Shown here: one piece after another, positions 56,400 through 64,000 of the stretch
Numbering within the stretch: position 1 is the first letter of the stretch
How the letters are laid out: every line of letters begins with the position of its first letter
Assembly: GCA_017347445.1 (NCBI GenBank)
Contig: AP021856.1
Location: forward strand, 3,046,613-3,110,612
Direction: 5' to 3'
Length of the DNA: 64,000 nt
DNA from: Candidatus Brocadia pituitae
GTDB lineage: Bacteria; Planctomycetota; Brocadiia; Brocadiales; Brocadiaceae
Position numbers and translations under genes: made by a program
The notes under the pieces: generated by a model
Told to the model about the DNA's origin: nothing
Seen by the model: only the letters and a program-made list of their open reading frames with translations
Databases searched by the model: none

Positions 56400-56433
56400 C
56401 AACATCGTATGAATAATGCTGATTCATAAAATC

Positions 56434-56466
56434 AAAAAGGCCAGCTCTGTAAAGCTGGCCTTTTCT
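56434..56466. terminator. bidirectional intrinsic terminator after the FNT channel gene
   Basis: AAAAAGGCCAGCT, a CTGTAA loop, and AGCTGGCCTTTT. On the minus strand it is followed by TTTTTGATTTT, so it ends the FNT gene transcript about 110 bases after its stop. Confidence 0.85.
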
Positions 56467-56576
56467 GCACTGAGACTTTTGCTAACGCTAAAGGGGTGAC
56501 GTTAGGAAGTCCTTTGTGCACAAATTTTATGTTAACATTATGCCCGTTGTTCCCTTATCAGGAATCTGTTTTTGAA

Positions 56577-57470
56577 TTACGATTTCATCTTTATTTTTAT
56601 ATCTTTAATTTCTTCAGGAGACTTGTCTTCTTGTGATAACGCAGCACTTCCGGAGCCACCTTTTATGGATCTGGTCTTCCTGTCTCCTTTCTCATCCATA
56701 ACAGTAGCAAACCAGTAGAGAAAGGTTACAAAGAAACTGCCACCTACGATGTTACCAAGGGTCACTGGGACAAGATTCCAGCCAAACATCTTACTCCAGG
56801 AAATTACTGCCGGGTCATGAGGCAGTAAATTTGCAATTGTTAAAAAAGTCATGTTCGCCACGCTGTGCTCCATCCCGGTCGTAACAAAACAGAATAAAAC
56901 CCACCAACACATTATTATCTTGGCGCTATCGCTGGTGACCCGAAAGCAACTCCATATACCCAGACATACGAGCCAGTTGCAAAAGATACCCCTGAAAAAC
57001 AATTCCCACCATGGCGCATTCATCTTATAGGCGGCCGCCTTGTTCAAAAAGGTATGCCATGGATCAGGGGCGAACACACCGGACATATAAATTATAAGTG
57101 CAAAGATCATGGAGCCGCCTAGGTTGCCTAAGTAAGTCCAGAACCAGCCCAGCATTGCATCACCAAATGAGACTGTCCCCCTGAAAGAACCTTTTAATAT
57201 CAGGAGGTTATATCCGGTAAATAACTCAGCTCCACCAATAACTACTAATATTAAAGCGATAGGAAATACCGCACCACCAACAATTTTCCCTATTCCAGGA
57301 TTTATCGCTGCAACGGGAGCGGCTGCAATAACCATGAGAAGGACGCCAAATCCAATAAAAAAACCAGCCACCACAGAAAGCGTCAGGAAGCCTGTCAGGC
57401 TATGCTTCATAGCAGTGGCCTTTTTTAATGATACCGCTGCAATTGCATCTACGTTTCCAGTATATAACAT
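56577..57470 (-). CDS. FocA/NirC-type formate/nitrite channel
   Basis: A 297-aa FNT-family membrane protein with six helices. Features: FLTLSVVAGFFIGFGVLLMVI, ALILVVIGGAELFTGYNLLIL (residues ~72-92, the family's GGAELFTG motif), FCNWLVCLGIWS (~165), and CFVTTGMEHSVANMTF (His-containing selectivity region, ~200), then LGNIVGGSFFVTFLYWF (~245). A charged cytosolic tail (KGDRKTRS...) follows. GAGAGGAG lies 8 bases before ATG 57470; the in-frame TTG at 57488 overlaps the ribosome site. Being next to nxrA in an anammox-type genome, nitrite import is more likely than formate; the family transports both. Confidence 0.88.
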   Translation of the reverse strand: MLYTGNVDAIAAVSLKKATAMKHSLTGFLTLSVVAGFFIGFGVLLMVIAAAPVAAINPGIGKIVGGAVFPIALILVVIGGAELFTGYNLLILKGSFRGTVSFGDAMLGWFWTYLGNLGGSMIFALIIYMSGVFAPDPWHTFLNKAAAYKMNAPWWELFFRGIFCNWLVCLGIWSCFRVTSDSAKIIMCWWVLFCFVTTGMEHSVANMTFLTIANLLPHDPAVISWSKMFGWNLVPVTLGNIVGGSFFVTFLYWFATVMDEKGDRKTRSIKGGSGSAALSQEDKSPEEIKDIKIKMKS

Positions 57471-58074
57471 TACTTGTTCTCCTCTCAATTGTTGTATACA
57501 TCGTTTTTAAATAACGACATTCTTTCCTCCTCTTCCTCGATATAACAACTCATTTCAACGTAATAATTTATTTTGCACACCCCCTTTCTATTTCAAAAGA
57601 AAATACCTTTTTCAGAAAAACCCCTTTCGGCTTCGTATGGTGAATACACAAGAAAGTGCGCATGTCTTGCCACCAATGGGTAGGGGATTCCACCTTCCCC
57701 AGACAATCTCATCTGAAACATCCACAAGCTCCTATATATATAAATATTATTATGTATCCTTTCGTATACTTACACGAAATACATGCCACTTTTGCAAAGA
57801 AAATTGATTCGTTGATCTTTTTTTATATAAGAGGTATCAAACTGGTGTACTTATGTAAACGATGATTTATTTACCAAGATATGCCCTGATGAAATACCTG
57901 GCCTATCTTGTTTTTTCATTGTGCAATAGTAATTTCACATTTGAATGCCACCTGCAAAATCAAATATTATATAAACAGGCGGATACTGGCTAACAGTACT
58001 ACTGAATAGATACATGAATTCATTACAACTATTCTTTCTGGTTTTCCATCGGTACAGAAAAAAACAGATAGTTT
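57471..58074. other. intergenic region between FNT channel gene and otsA promoter
   Basis: AT-rich with no gene recognised and no ribosomal or transfer RNA. It must hold the promoter of the FNT gene (no clean -10/-35 pair found). Runs into the otsA promoter at 58075. Confidence 0.45.
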
Positions 58075-58102
58075 TTGACCTATCGGTTTTTTCCCTTATA
58101 AT
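58075..58102 (+). promoter_or_regulatory. sigma70-like promoter of otsA
   Basis: TTGACC (58075-58080), 16-bp spacer, TATAAT (58097-58102). A MITE-like element follows directly in the leader, before otsA. Confidence 0.7.
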
Positions 58103-58118
58103 GACAAATGAGATAGCA

Positions 58119-58259
58119 ATTTAGTTTTGGAAAAAGCAAGGGCAAAGCATTCGCTGGTTTGCGCATGAACAGATGTATACCAGCGATAGCAAATGTTTCG
58201 CCCAAGACTACGCGGCAAGCAGTACCATTATCTGAATTTTCCATAAAACTAAATTTGCG
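58119..58259. repeat. MITE-like element in the otsA leader, module A in reverse
   Basis: Ends GCAATTTAGTTTT(G)GGAAAA and TTTTCCATAAAACTAAATTTGC are inverted repeats. The core is an imperfect reverse copy of GGGCGAAGCATTTGC...GCAAATGCTTCGCCC. It lies between promoter and start codon, so it is transcribed as a folded leader. Confidence 0.65.
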
Positions 58260-58320
58260 GATGAGAAAGATAAGTTTACAGCGTTTGGAGTGACTGCCAG
58301 CGCCTGCATGGGTGTGTCAA

Positions 58321-59799
58321 ATGAATATGATTTATACAAAAGAGTCAACAAAAGAACTTATTTCGAATAAACTGAAAGAGTATAAGCTTGTCGTTGTTTC
58401 AAATCGCGAACCCTACATACACAACTATGCAGGCGAAGAGATTAAATACTTTATCCCGGCAAGCGGGATGGTCACAGCACTTGATCCTATCATTCGGGCT
58501 GAGGGGGGGACATGGATTGCTCATGGCAGTGGTGATGCCGACAAGGAGGTAGTAGACAGCAAAGATCGTATTGCCGTTCCCCCTGATAATCCCCAATATA
58601 CCCTTCGGCGGGTCTGGCTCACCCATGAGGAAGAGGAGCGGTTTTATTACGGCTTTTCCAATGAGGCGTTGTGGCCGCTGTGTCACATTGTGTACGTCAA
58701 GCCCAAATTTCAGGAAACAGATTGGCTCGCCTACAAATCAGTGAATCAGAAATTTGCCAACGTTATTCTGGAAGAAGTCGGAAACGACAAGGCCTTTGTT
58801 TTCATTCAGGATTACCATTTTACCTTGCTCCCCAGAATGCTGAAGGAAAGCAAACCTGACCTGCTTATAGCACAGTTCTGGCATATTCCGTGGCCAAACC
58901 GGGAGGCATTCCGTATCTGCCCATGGGGTCAGGAAATTCTGGAAGGGCTTTTGGGAAATGATCTTCTGGGATTTCACGTACAGTACCATTGCAATAACTT
59001 TCTCGATACCATTGACAGAAATTTAGAATCAAAAATAGATTATAGTAAATTTACCGCCACAAAAGGAGGTAAGGTCACTCACGTTCGCCCGTTTCCCATC
59101 AGTATTGACTTCGATGAGTTGAGTATGCAGGCACAGAGTCTGGAAGTTGAAAATGAAATGATGCGTCTTAGGAAGGAACTGGGTTTAAAGAACCAAATCA
59201 TAGGCGTGGGCCTGGATCGTGTTGATTATACCAAGGGCCTGCCAGAAAGATTCACAGCGATTGACCGGTTCCTTGAAAGATATCCTGAATACAAAGGAAG
59301 ATTTACCTTCATCCAGGCAGGCACAATCAGCCGTATACAAATCGACGACTACCGCAATTATAATGATATCATCTATGACCTTATGGTAGAGATCAATCAC
59401 AAGTATCACAGCGGGAGATGGACGCCCATTCGGTTATTAAAATCACACTTTAACCGTATAAGCGTTCAAGCCCTGTACCGTTTATCAGACATCTGTATTG
59501 TGAGCTCATTGCACGATGGCATGAATCTGGTTGCCAAGGAGTTTATTGCCACCCGTTTCGACGAGTCCGGCGTTTTGCTCCTCAGCCGTTTTACCGGCGC
59601 CGCCGAAGAACTCACGGGCAGCATTCAAATCAATCCGTACGCGACCGATACGTTTGCCGATGCAATAAAGACCGCCGTTGAAATGTTTCCCGATGAAAAA
59701 AAGAAACGGATGCAGCGCATGAGGGAACAGGTGCAGGAACACAATGTTTACAAGTGGGGACAAAGCATTGTGAATGAACTTATCAAATTACAGCAATGA
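58321..59799 (+). CDS. otsA: trehalose-6-phosphate synthase-type glycosyltransferase (GT20)
   Basis: A 492-aa GT-B enzyme that joins a nucleotide-sugar glucosyl to glucose-6-phosphate (trehalose-6-phosphate), or to glycerol-3-phosphate in the glucosylglycerol variant. Motifs: VVVSNREPYIHN (N-terminal loop, ~residue 25), FIQDYHFTLLPRML (~162; catalytic His region), HIPWPN (~188), GVGLDRVDYTKGLPERF (~296-312; phosphate/UDP Arg/Lys) and HDGMNLVAKEF (~393). GTG at 58312 and ATG 58327 are alternative starts. The stop overlaps the phosphatase gene (ATGA). Acceptor specificity cannot be decided by eye. Confidence 0.88.
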   Translation: MNMIYTKESTKELISNKLKEYKLVVVSNREPYIHNYAGEEIKYFIPASGMVTALDPIIRAEGGTWIAHGSGDADKEVVDSKDRIAVPPDNPQYTLRRVWLTHEEEERFYYGFSNEALWPLCHIVYVKPKFQETDWLAYKSVNQKFANVILEEVGNDKAFVFIQDYHFTLLPRMLKESKPDLLIAQFWHIPWPNREAFRICPWGQEILEGLLGNDLLGFHVQYHCNNFLDTIDRNLESKIDYSKFTATKGGKVTHVRPFPISIDFDELSMQAQSLEVENEMMRLRKELGLKNQIIGVGLDRVDYTKGLPERFTAIDRFLERYPEYKGRFTFIQAGTISRIQIDDYRNYNDIIYDLMVEINHKYHSGRWTPIRLLKSHFNRISVQALYRLSDICIVSSLHDGMNLVAKEFIATRFDESGVLLLSRFTGAAEELTGSIQINPYATDTFADAIKTAVEMFPDEKKKRMQRMREQVQEHNVYKWGQSIVNELIKLQQ

Positions 59800-60641
59800 A
59801 ATACGCATTCGACCATCTTCAGACGATTAACGAACTGCTCCGGATACATAAGAAAATCATCCTTTTAACCGACTTTGACGGTACCCTGACGCCCATTCAG
59901 GAACACCCTGACCTGGCTCTCCTTTCAGAAGAGATGCGTCAAATTCTCTTAAAATTTTCTCAAAACAGGACATTCTTTCTTGGCATCATAACGGGACGTT
60001 CACTCCGGCAGATAAAAAAACTGGTAAATATTCCCAAAATACTTTACGCTGCCAATCACGGAATAGAACTGGAAGGACCGGGTATACAATTTAGCAGTTC
60101 TGAGGCCAAAAAGGCACGGTACAATCTCTGGCATGTTTATATGCAGCTTTTTAAATCCCTGAGACACCTTGAGGGGGTATATCTGGAGGATAAAGGATAC
60201 ACCGTTAGTTTGCATTACCGAGTGGTTAAAAAGGCGCGTGACAGGGAATTCGTAACGAAGACCCTTGACAGTATTATCAAACCTTACCTTGAGAAAAACA
60301 TCCTCTCCCTGAGTACGGGAAAGATGGTTTATGAGATACGCCCGCCGGTAACGTGGAACAAGGCCACGACGATTCAATGGTTGTTGACCAATTATTTTCC
60401 CTTAGAATTCAGCGGGGATGCACTTCTTGTTTATCTTGGTGATGATCAGGCGGATATCGAAGTATTTACTGCTTTAAGCGGACAAAGACTGATGGTCTTT
60501 GTCGGAACCCCAACCGATACCTCCGCAGCTGATTACTATGTCAACTCCCCCGAAGAGGTAAAGGCGTTTTTGGAACTTCTGTATAAACAAAAGGATGAGG
60601 ACTACGATGACCTCCTTACCGAAGTCAAGAGAGCCATTTAA
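59796..60641 (+). CDS. otsB: trehalose-6-phosphate phosphatase-type HAD protein
   Basis: A 281-aa HAD phosphatase that removes the phosphate made by the upstream synthase. Motif I LTDFDGTLTPI (~residue 24), motif II IITGRSLRQI (~residue 66), the cap region GIELEGPGIQF, and motif IV VYLGDDQADIEVFTALSG (~residue 210) are in place. The start overlaps the synthase stop (ATGA), the usual coupled arrangement. A DUF5752-type gene follows with a 35-base overlap. Together they make a compatible solute unit with its own promoter. Confidence 0.9.
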   Translation: MKYAFDHLQTINELLRIHKKIILLTDFDGTLTPIQEHPDLALLSEEMRQILLKFSQNRTFFLGIITGRSLRQIKKLVNIPKILYAANHGIELEGPGIQFSSSEAKKARYNLWHVYMQLFKSLRHLEGVYLEDKGYTVSLHYRVVKKARDREFVTKTLDSIIKPYLEKNILSLSTGKMVYEIRPPVTWNKATTIQWLLTNYFPLEFSGDALLVYLGDDQADIEVFTALSGQRLMVFVGTPTDTSAADYYVNSPEEVKAFLELLYKQKDEDYDDLLTEVKRAI

Positions 60642-61329
60642 ATTCTATACGCAAATCCATATCCCTGAACTTACCGGGCTCAAGGCTGGCAATCTGCAGG
60701 AATTGCTCGACCGCATAAAAACCGTTCCCGGATCTGTTATTTACTATCATACCCACCGTTTTCTCCAGCAGCACCAATATCTCTCACCAGAGCCCCCCAA
60801 TGACTTTGCCTACTGGATTACGAGCATCATAGGCGAAGCGGAGCTTGGGGAGGCATTGTATAGTATCGATACCATTCAATATACAACCATCCGTGAGCTT
60901 CGGGACGAGATTATTAGCACAATAGAGAACTACATAGAAAAACACCCCCGAGCGCTACAGAGATTTACGATACCCGGAGAAGAGTTCCATTTTATAAAAT
61001 CGGTCAGCTTCGTTTTCCAGACACCGTATACTGCATCAGACCTCAAGGAGTTTCAGGCTGCACTGCAGAGAGTAACGCTTGAGTCTATCTATTTTCACAT
61101 GTTTGAGGCGAGGCTTCGGATAGGGAAAGGCATCAATGATTTTTCCAACTGGCTTGAAGGCAGTTTGTCAGAGAACAAGCTGGCAAATAAAATCGCCTCC
61201 CTTGATCCGTATACCCATACGATGGAAAATCTCCGGATTACGCTTATAAAGTTGATTGAGAAAAGAATTGTTGAGTCTATGGAGAAACCCTCTGACGCTA
61301 AAAGTGAGATTGCTCTGCCTAGGCCATAG
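60607..61329 (+). CDS. DUF5752-type protein of the trehalose cluster
   Basis: A 240-aa soluble protein that resembles a family often next to trehalose synthesis or glycoside genes: PFKFYTQIHIPELTGLKAGNLQELLDRI, VIYYHTHRFLQQHQYLSPEPPNDFAYW, AELGEALYSIDTIQYTTIRELRDEI, and FHFIKSVSFVFQTPYTA, quoted in parts. The YYHTH...HQYLSPEPPND His-rich block suggests metal or sugar binding. Start ATG 60607 has GAGG six bases upstream; an earlier ATG at 60595 is less well placed. It overlaps the phosphatase gene by 35 bases. Function unknown; a regulatory or enzyme role in the same pathway is inferred. Confidence 0.75.
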   Translation: MTSLPKSREPFKFYTQIHIPELTGLKAGNLQELLDRIKTVPGSVIYYHTHRFLQQHQYLSPEPPNDFAYWITSIIGEAELGEALYSIDTIQYTTIRELRDEIISTIENYIEKHPRALQRFTIPGEEFHFIKSVSFVFQTPYTASDLKEFQAALQRVTLESIYFHMFEARLRIGKGINDFSNWLEGSLSENKLANKIASLDPYTHTMENLRITLIKLIEKRIVESMEKPSDAKSEIALPRP

Positions 61330-61396
61330 TATTGCGAAACCGCAAGCAAGCGAATTAAAGGTTTATAGAAAACCTCAGACACGTAATCAAAATAGT

Positions 61397-61425
61397 AACA
61401 CGTAGCGCCGATCCCTTGTGGTCGG
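61397..61425. repeat. module B copy downstream of the trehalose cluster
   Basis: GTAACACGTAGCGCCGATCCCTTGTGG (quoted as GTAGCGCCGAT and CCCTTGTGGTCGGC) is the reverse of the GCCGACCACAAGGG...GGCGCTAC module at 36770. It adjoins a GTAAC end but the second end is not recognisable. Confidence 0.5.
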
Positions 61426-61622
61426 CATAGGTCGTACGGATTCCGTTGACACCCTACTTAATTATTGACTCAGTGTTGAAAAATAGTTAAGATTCCCCTA
61501 TGGCCAGGATTGCTCGTATGGTAGTCCCGGCCGCATGCTATGTCGGCAGAATTCTGCTATGCCCCAATCACGCCCTTTAATGCCGGACGCAAGAGAAATA
61601 TATTTACCCAAGAGAAATCGCC

Positions 61623-63077
61623 TTGTTTGAACAAACCTTCAAAAATATAGACGACATCCTCCACAAAGACGCCGGTTGCGGCAGCGAACTGGACTATGTG
61701 GAGCAAACCTCGTGGATTCTCTTTCTGAAATATCTGGATGATTTTGAGAAGGACAAAAAAACCGCGGCAGAGCTTGCCGGTAAATCCTATGAAGGAATTA
61801 TTGACAAACAATACACATGGGAAATCTGGGCAGTTCCCAAAGGCAAAGACGGCAAGATCGATCATCATAAGGCTCTCACCGGCGATGACCTGAAAGACTT
61901 TGTTGACCACAAGCTGTTTCCCTACCTGAAAAAGTTCAAAACGTCAGCCGAAAGCGCCGACACCATCGAATACAAGATCGGCGAAATTTTCAACGAGCTG
62001 AAAAACAAGATTCAGAGCGGCTATAACCTGCGCGAAGTCATTAATCGTATTGATGAACTCCGCTTTCGTTCCCACGCTGAAAAGCATGAGATGTCGCACC
62101 TGTACGAAGACAAAATCAAGAACATGGGCAACGCGGGCAGAAACGGCGGCGAATACTACACGCCCCGTCCGCTCATAAAAACCATCGTGAAGGTGGTTGC
62201 ACCCACCATCGGCAACAAGGTGTATGACGGCGCGGTCGCTTCGGCTGGCTTCCTGGCGGAGGCGTTTGAATACTTGAAAACGAGCAAGAACCTGACCACC
62301 AAAGACGCGGAGACGCTCCAGAAAAAAACCTTCTACGGCAAGGAAAAGAAGTCGCTTGCCTACATCATCGGCACGATGAACATGATTCTGCACGGAGTCG
62401 AAGCGCCCAACATCGTGCATACCAACACGCTGGCGGAAAACCTGGCCGATATCCAGGAAAAAGATCGCTACGACATCATCCTTGCCAATCCACCGTTTGG
62501 CGGCAAGGAACGAGCGGAGGTACAGCAGAACTTCCCCATCAAAACAGGCGAAACCGCTTTTCTGTTCCTTCAGCATTTCATCAAAATCCTCAAAGCGGGC
62601 GGAAGAGCTGGTGTGGTGATCAAAAACACCTTTCTTTCCAATACTGACAATGCGTCCGTATCTTTGCGCAAACTGTTGTTGGAAAGTTGTAATCTGCATA
62701 CCGTGCTGGATCTGCCCGGCGGCACCTTTACCGGTGCGGGCGTGAAAACCGTGGTGCTCTTTTTTGAAAAAGGCGCGCCAACACAAAAGGTCTGGTTTTA
62801 TCAGCTCAATCTGGACAGAAATCTCGGCAAGACCAATCCGCTGAACGAAAACGATCTGGCGGAGTTTGTGCGCTTGCAGAAGACCAAAGCCGATTCGGAA
62901 AACTCCTGGTCGGTGAGTGTGGCTGATGTGGATAAAACCACCTATGACCTGTCGGTGAAGAATCCGCATAAAAAAGATGAAACCGCGCTGCGTGACCCGC
63001 AGAAGATACTGGACGAGATGCAACGGCTGGATAAGGAAAGCGCGAAGATCATGAAAGTAATCGGAAGGTTGCGATGA
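61623..63077 (+). CDS. hsdM: type I restriction-modification methyltransferase subunit HsdM
   Basis: A 484-aa N6-adenine methyltransferase subunit. The N-terminal HsdM helical domain (FEQTFKNIDDILHKDAGCG, YVEQTSWILFLKYLDDFE) is followed by the SAM domain: GEYYTPRPLIKTIVKVVAPTIG, motif I KVYDGAVASAGFLAEAFEYL (the family's GSAG is ASAG here), and motif IV ILANPPFGGKER (NPPF catalytic, ~residue 290), then LKAGGRAGVVIKNTFLSN. The start is TTG at 61623; the nearest upstream stop is at 61578, so a few N-terminal residues may be missing or a non-standard start used. An hsdS gene would be expected next but is not present before the edge. ATGA overlap with the downstream Bro-N pseudogene. Confidence 0.85.
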   Translation: MFEQTFKNIDDILHKDAGCGSELDYVEQTSWILFLKYLDDFEKDKKTAAELAGKSYEGIIDKQYTWEIWAVPKGKDGKIDHHKALTGDDLKDFVDHKLFPYLKKFKTSAESADTIEYKIGEIFNELKNKIQSGYNLREVINRIDELRFRSHAEKHEMSHLYEDKIKNMGNAGRNGGEYYTPRPLIKTIVKVVAPTIGNKVYDGAVASAGFLAEAFEYLKTSKNLTTKDAETLQKKTFYGKEKKSLAYIIGTMNMILHGVEAPNIVHTNTLAENLADIQEKDRYDIILANPPFGGKERAEVQQNFPIKTGETAFLFLQHFIKILKAGGRAGVVIKNTFLSNTDNASVSLRKLLLESCNLHTVLDLPGGTFTGAGVKTVVLFFEKGAPTQKVWFYQLNLDRNLGKTNPLNENDLAEFVRLQKTKADSENSWSVSVADVDKTTYDLSVKNPHKKDETALRDPQKILDEMQRLDKESAKIMKVIGRLR

Positions 63078-63319
63078 AGAACAATTTAACAGTTATTTGA
63101 AGATTGCAAAATTTGCCATCTATACAATAAAGAAACTGAAATCTGGTTTTTTCGGTGGTGGACATTGTTCAGGCTTTGACACAGGAGCCTGATTCTCAGA
63201 CCACCAGAAAGTATTGGAACAAGCTGAAAGAAAAGCTCTCAAAGGAAGGTAGTGAGTCGGTGACAAATTGTCACCGACTGAAATTGGAAGCGGTTGACGG
63301 GAAGAAATACTATGTCTAA
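63074..63319 (+). pseudogene. Bro-N domain protein, two compensating frameshifts
   Basis: The ATG overlaps the hsdM stop. The frame reads MKNNLTVI and then an extra T at about 63098 shifts it (TGA follows). Reading past it gives EDCKICHLYNKETEIWFF and a missing T in the run at 63146-63152 returns to the first frame: SVVDIVQALTQEPDSQTTRK, YWNKLKEKLSKEGSESVTNC, ending KKYYV and TAA at 63317-63319. This is the N-terminal DNA-binding domain of BRO/Bro-N proteins found in restriction loci and phages, truncated before the C-terminal domain. Both lesions are in homopolymers, so a sequencing or assembly error must be excluded. Confidence 0.6.
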
Positions 63320-64000
63320 AAAGACTCTAAAATTTACGGTCAGTCAGTTAATAATAAACAGTTCGCACTTTGATTTAGCTACTTTCAGTGACTTAAAAGA
63401 TGCTGATTTAGATACTCACAAAGTTGTTCATAAAGAGGGAGAGAAAGAAGAAATTTTATCTATAAAAAAATTTACTAAAACCATTGAGGAGGAAAGATTT
63501 ATTACTGTTTATTCCAATGAAGGCAGAAAATTTCCTTATACAGATAAAGTAATTAATGCTGATTTAGAAGAACACGATAATCCTAGATCTGCAGAAGAGA
63601 TTGAATTGGATGATCAATTTTTTGTGTTGATTGATGTAAAAACTCAGAGAATATTCATGTCTGATCAGAGAAAAAAAACCATATTTATTAAATGGCTTGG
63701 TGATAAAATAAAAAAACATATAGAAATAAAATCCATCATTAGTGAAAAAGAATTTATACAAAAAATAAAAACAATTAATAAAATATGTTTTACGGTTGTT
63801 CGTAATATATTTAATTTTCAAAACGGAGATATTTTATCAAACAAATTGCTGCAGGATATTTATGGATTTGATGCAGAAGAAGGACATATAGAACTATCTT
63901 ACAATGATGCAAGAATCACGGATAAAATAGTTAATAAACTCAAGGTATTAATCGGACGAAAGGTAGAATTTAAAGATATTACCGTGATAGGGAGAAGCGA
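63312..64000 (+). CDS. AT-rich unknown gene in the type I RM locus, partial
   Basis: An open frame from ATG 63312 runs to the window edge without a stop (229 codons). The start overlaps the end of the Bro-N pseudogene (ATG within TATGTCTAA). The protein begins MSKKTLKFTVSQLIINSSHF, has an acidic middle (SAEEIELDDQFFVLIDVKTQ) and continues as KICFTVVRNIFNFQNGDILS. It has no signal peptide or helices of membrane type. The base composition is much more AT-rich than hsdM, indicating separate origin. I do not recognise the family; cargo genes inside type I RM loci often act in phage defence, but that is only context. Confidence 0.55.
   Translation, partial: MSKKTLKFTVSQLIINSSHFDLATFSDLKDADLDTHKVVHKEGEKEEILSIKKFTKTIEEERFITVYSNEGRKFPYTDKVINADLEEHDNPRSAEEIELDDQFFVLIDVKTQRIFMSDQRKKTIFIKWLGDKIKKHIEIKSIISEKEFIQKIKTINKICFTVVRNIFNFQNGDILSNKLLQDIYGFDAEEGHIELSYNDARITDKIVNKLKVLIGRKVEFKDITVIGRS

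Noticed and set aside
58312-58320. GTG at 58312 as the otsA start
   Set aside because: The ATGs at 58321/58327 are just downstream and the MCQ extension is not typical; no ribosome binding site favours the GTG.

Overview
The window looks like a chromosomal piece of an anammox planctomycete (Candidatus Brocadiales, Kuenenia/Brocadia-like). The strongest pointers are a Tat-exported nitrite oxidoreductase alpha subunit (nxrA, 52584-56033) beside a formate/nitrite-family channel, a full 14-subunit complex I cluster, small O2-defence genes (superoxide reductase, flavodiiron protein), extracellular SBBP-repeat proteins, and intergenic DNA dense in palindromic repeats. Genus is inferred from remembered family likeness, not from a search.

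Left end (1-3200, mostly minus strand): start of an exported c-type cytochrome, a 64-aa protein, a superoxide reductase, a 2[4Fe-4S] ferredoxin and two Hsp20 chaperones, then a HicAB toxin-antitoxin pair whose antitoxin is broken. From 3320 to 12540 lies an accessory block. A cyclic-di-GMP riboswitch with a terminator platform precedes a large secreted SBBP/Vps62-like protein gene. That gene is broken three ways: a 185-bp palindrome-bounded insert, an IS630-type element at a TA site, and an IS4-like element nested inside the IS630. Removing the inserts on paper restores one ORF of 1213 codons. An IS1634-type element follows.

Core metabolism (12700-32400): uridine phosphorylase; nuoABCDEFG-(double desulforedoxin)-HIJKLMN on the plus strand, driven by a strong sigma70-like promoter so close to nuoA that the mRNA should be almost leaderless; a DUF2959-type lipoprotein; recJ. 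The NuoF and NuoG subunits have the extended architecture of NADP-reducing hydrogenase/formate dehydrogenase diaphorases.

Middle (32700-50700): a lipoprotein; a MutL-type ASKHA ATPase with a KOW-tailed partner; threonine synthase; HtpX protease; a zinc-ribbon protein; leuC and leuD split by a 1.4-kaa double-ASKHA acyl-CoA-dehydratase activase; a flavodiiron protein; and a Kef-type antiporter with a long low-complexity extracytoplasmic extension.

Right end (50700-64000): a 1.3-kb gene-poor stretch; a secreted 146-aa protein; nxrA without nxrB or nxrC next to it; the FNT channel; a trehalose (or related compatible solute) synthase/phosphatase pair with a DUF5752-type protein; and a type I restriction-modification locus with hsdM, a Bro-N pseudogene and an AT-rich unknown gene running off the edge.

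Intergenic regions share a modular MITE-like family: nearly identical ends (GTAACAATTTAGCTTTTTG and its complement) enclose at least three unrelated internal modules. This repeat family, the riboswitch/triple-insertion locus and the nuo/activase architectures are the most interesting parts of the window. No tRNA, rRNA or CRISPR array was seen.
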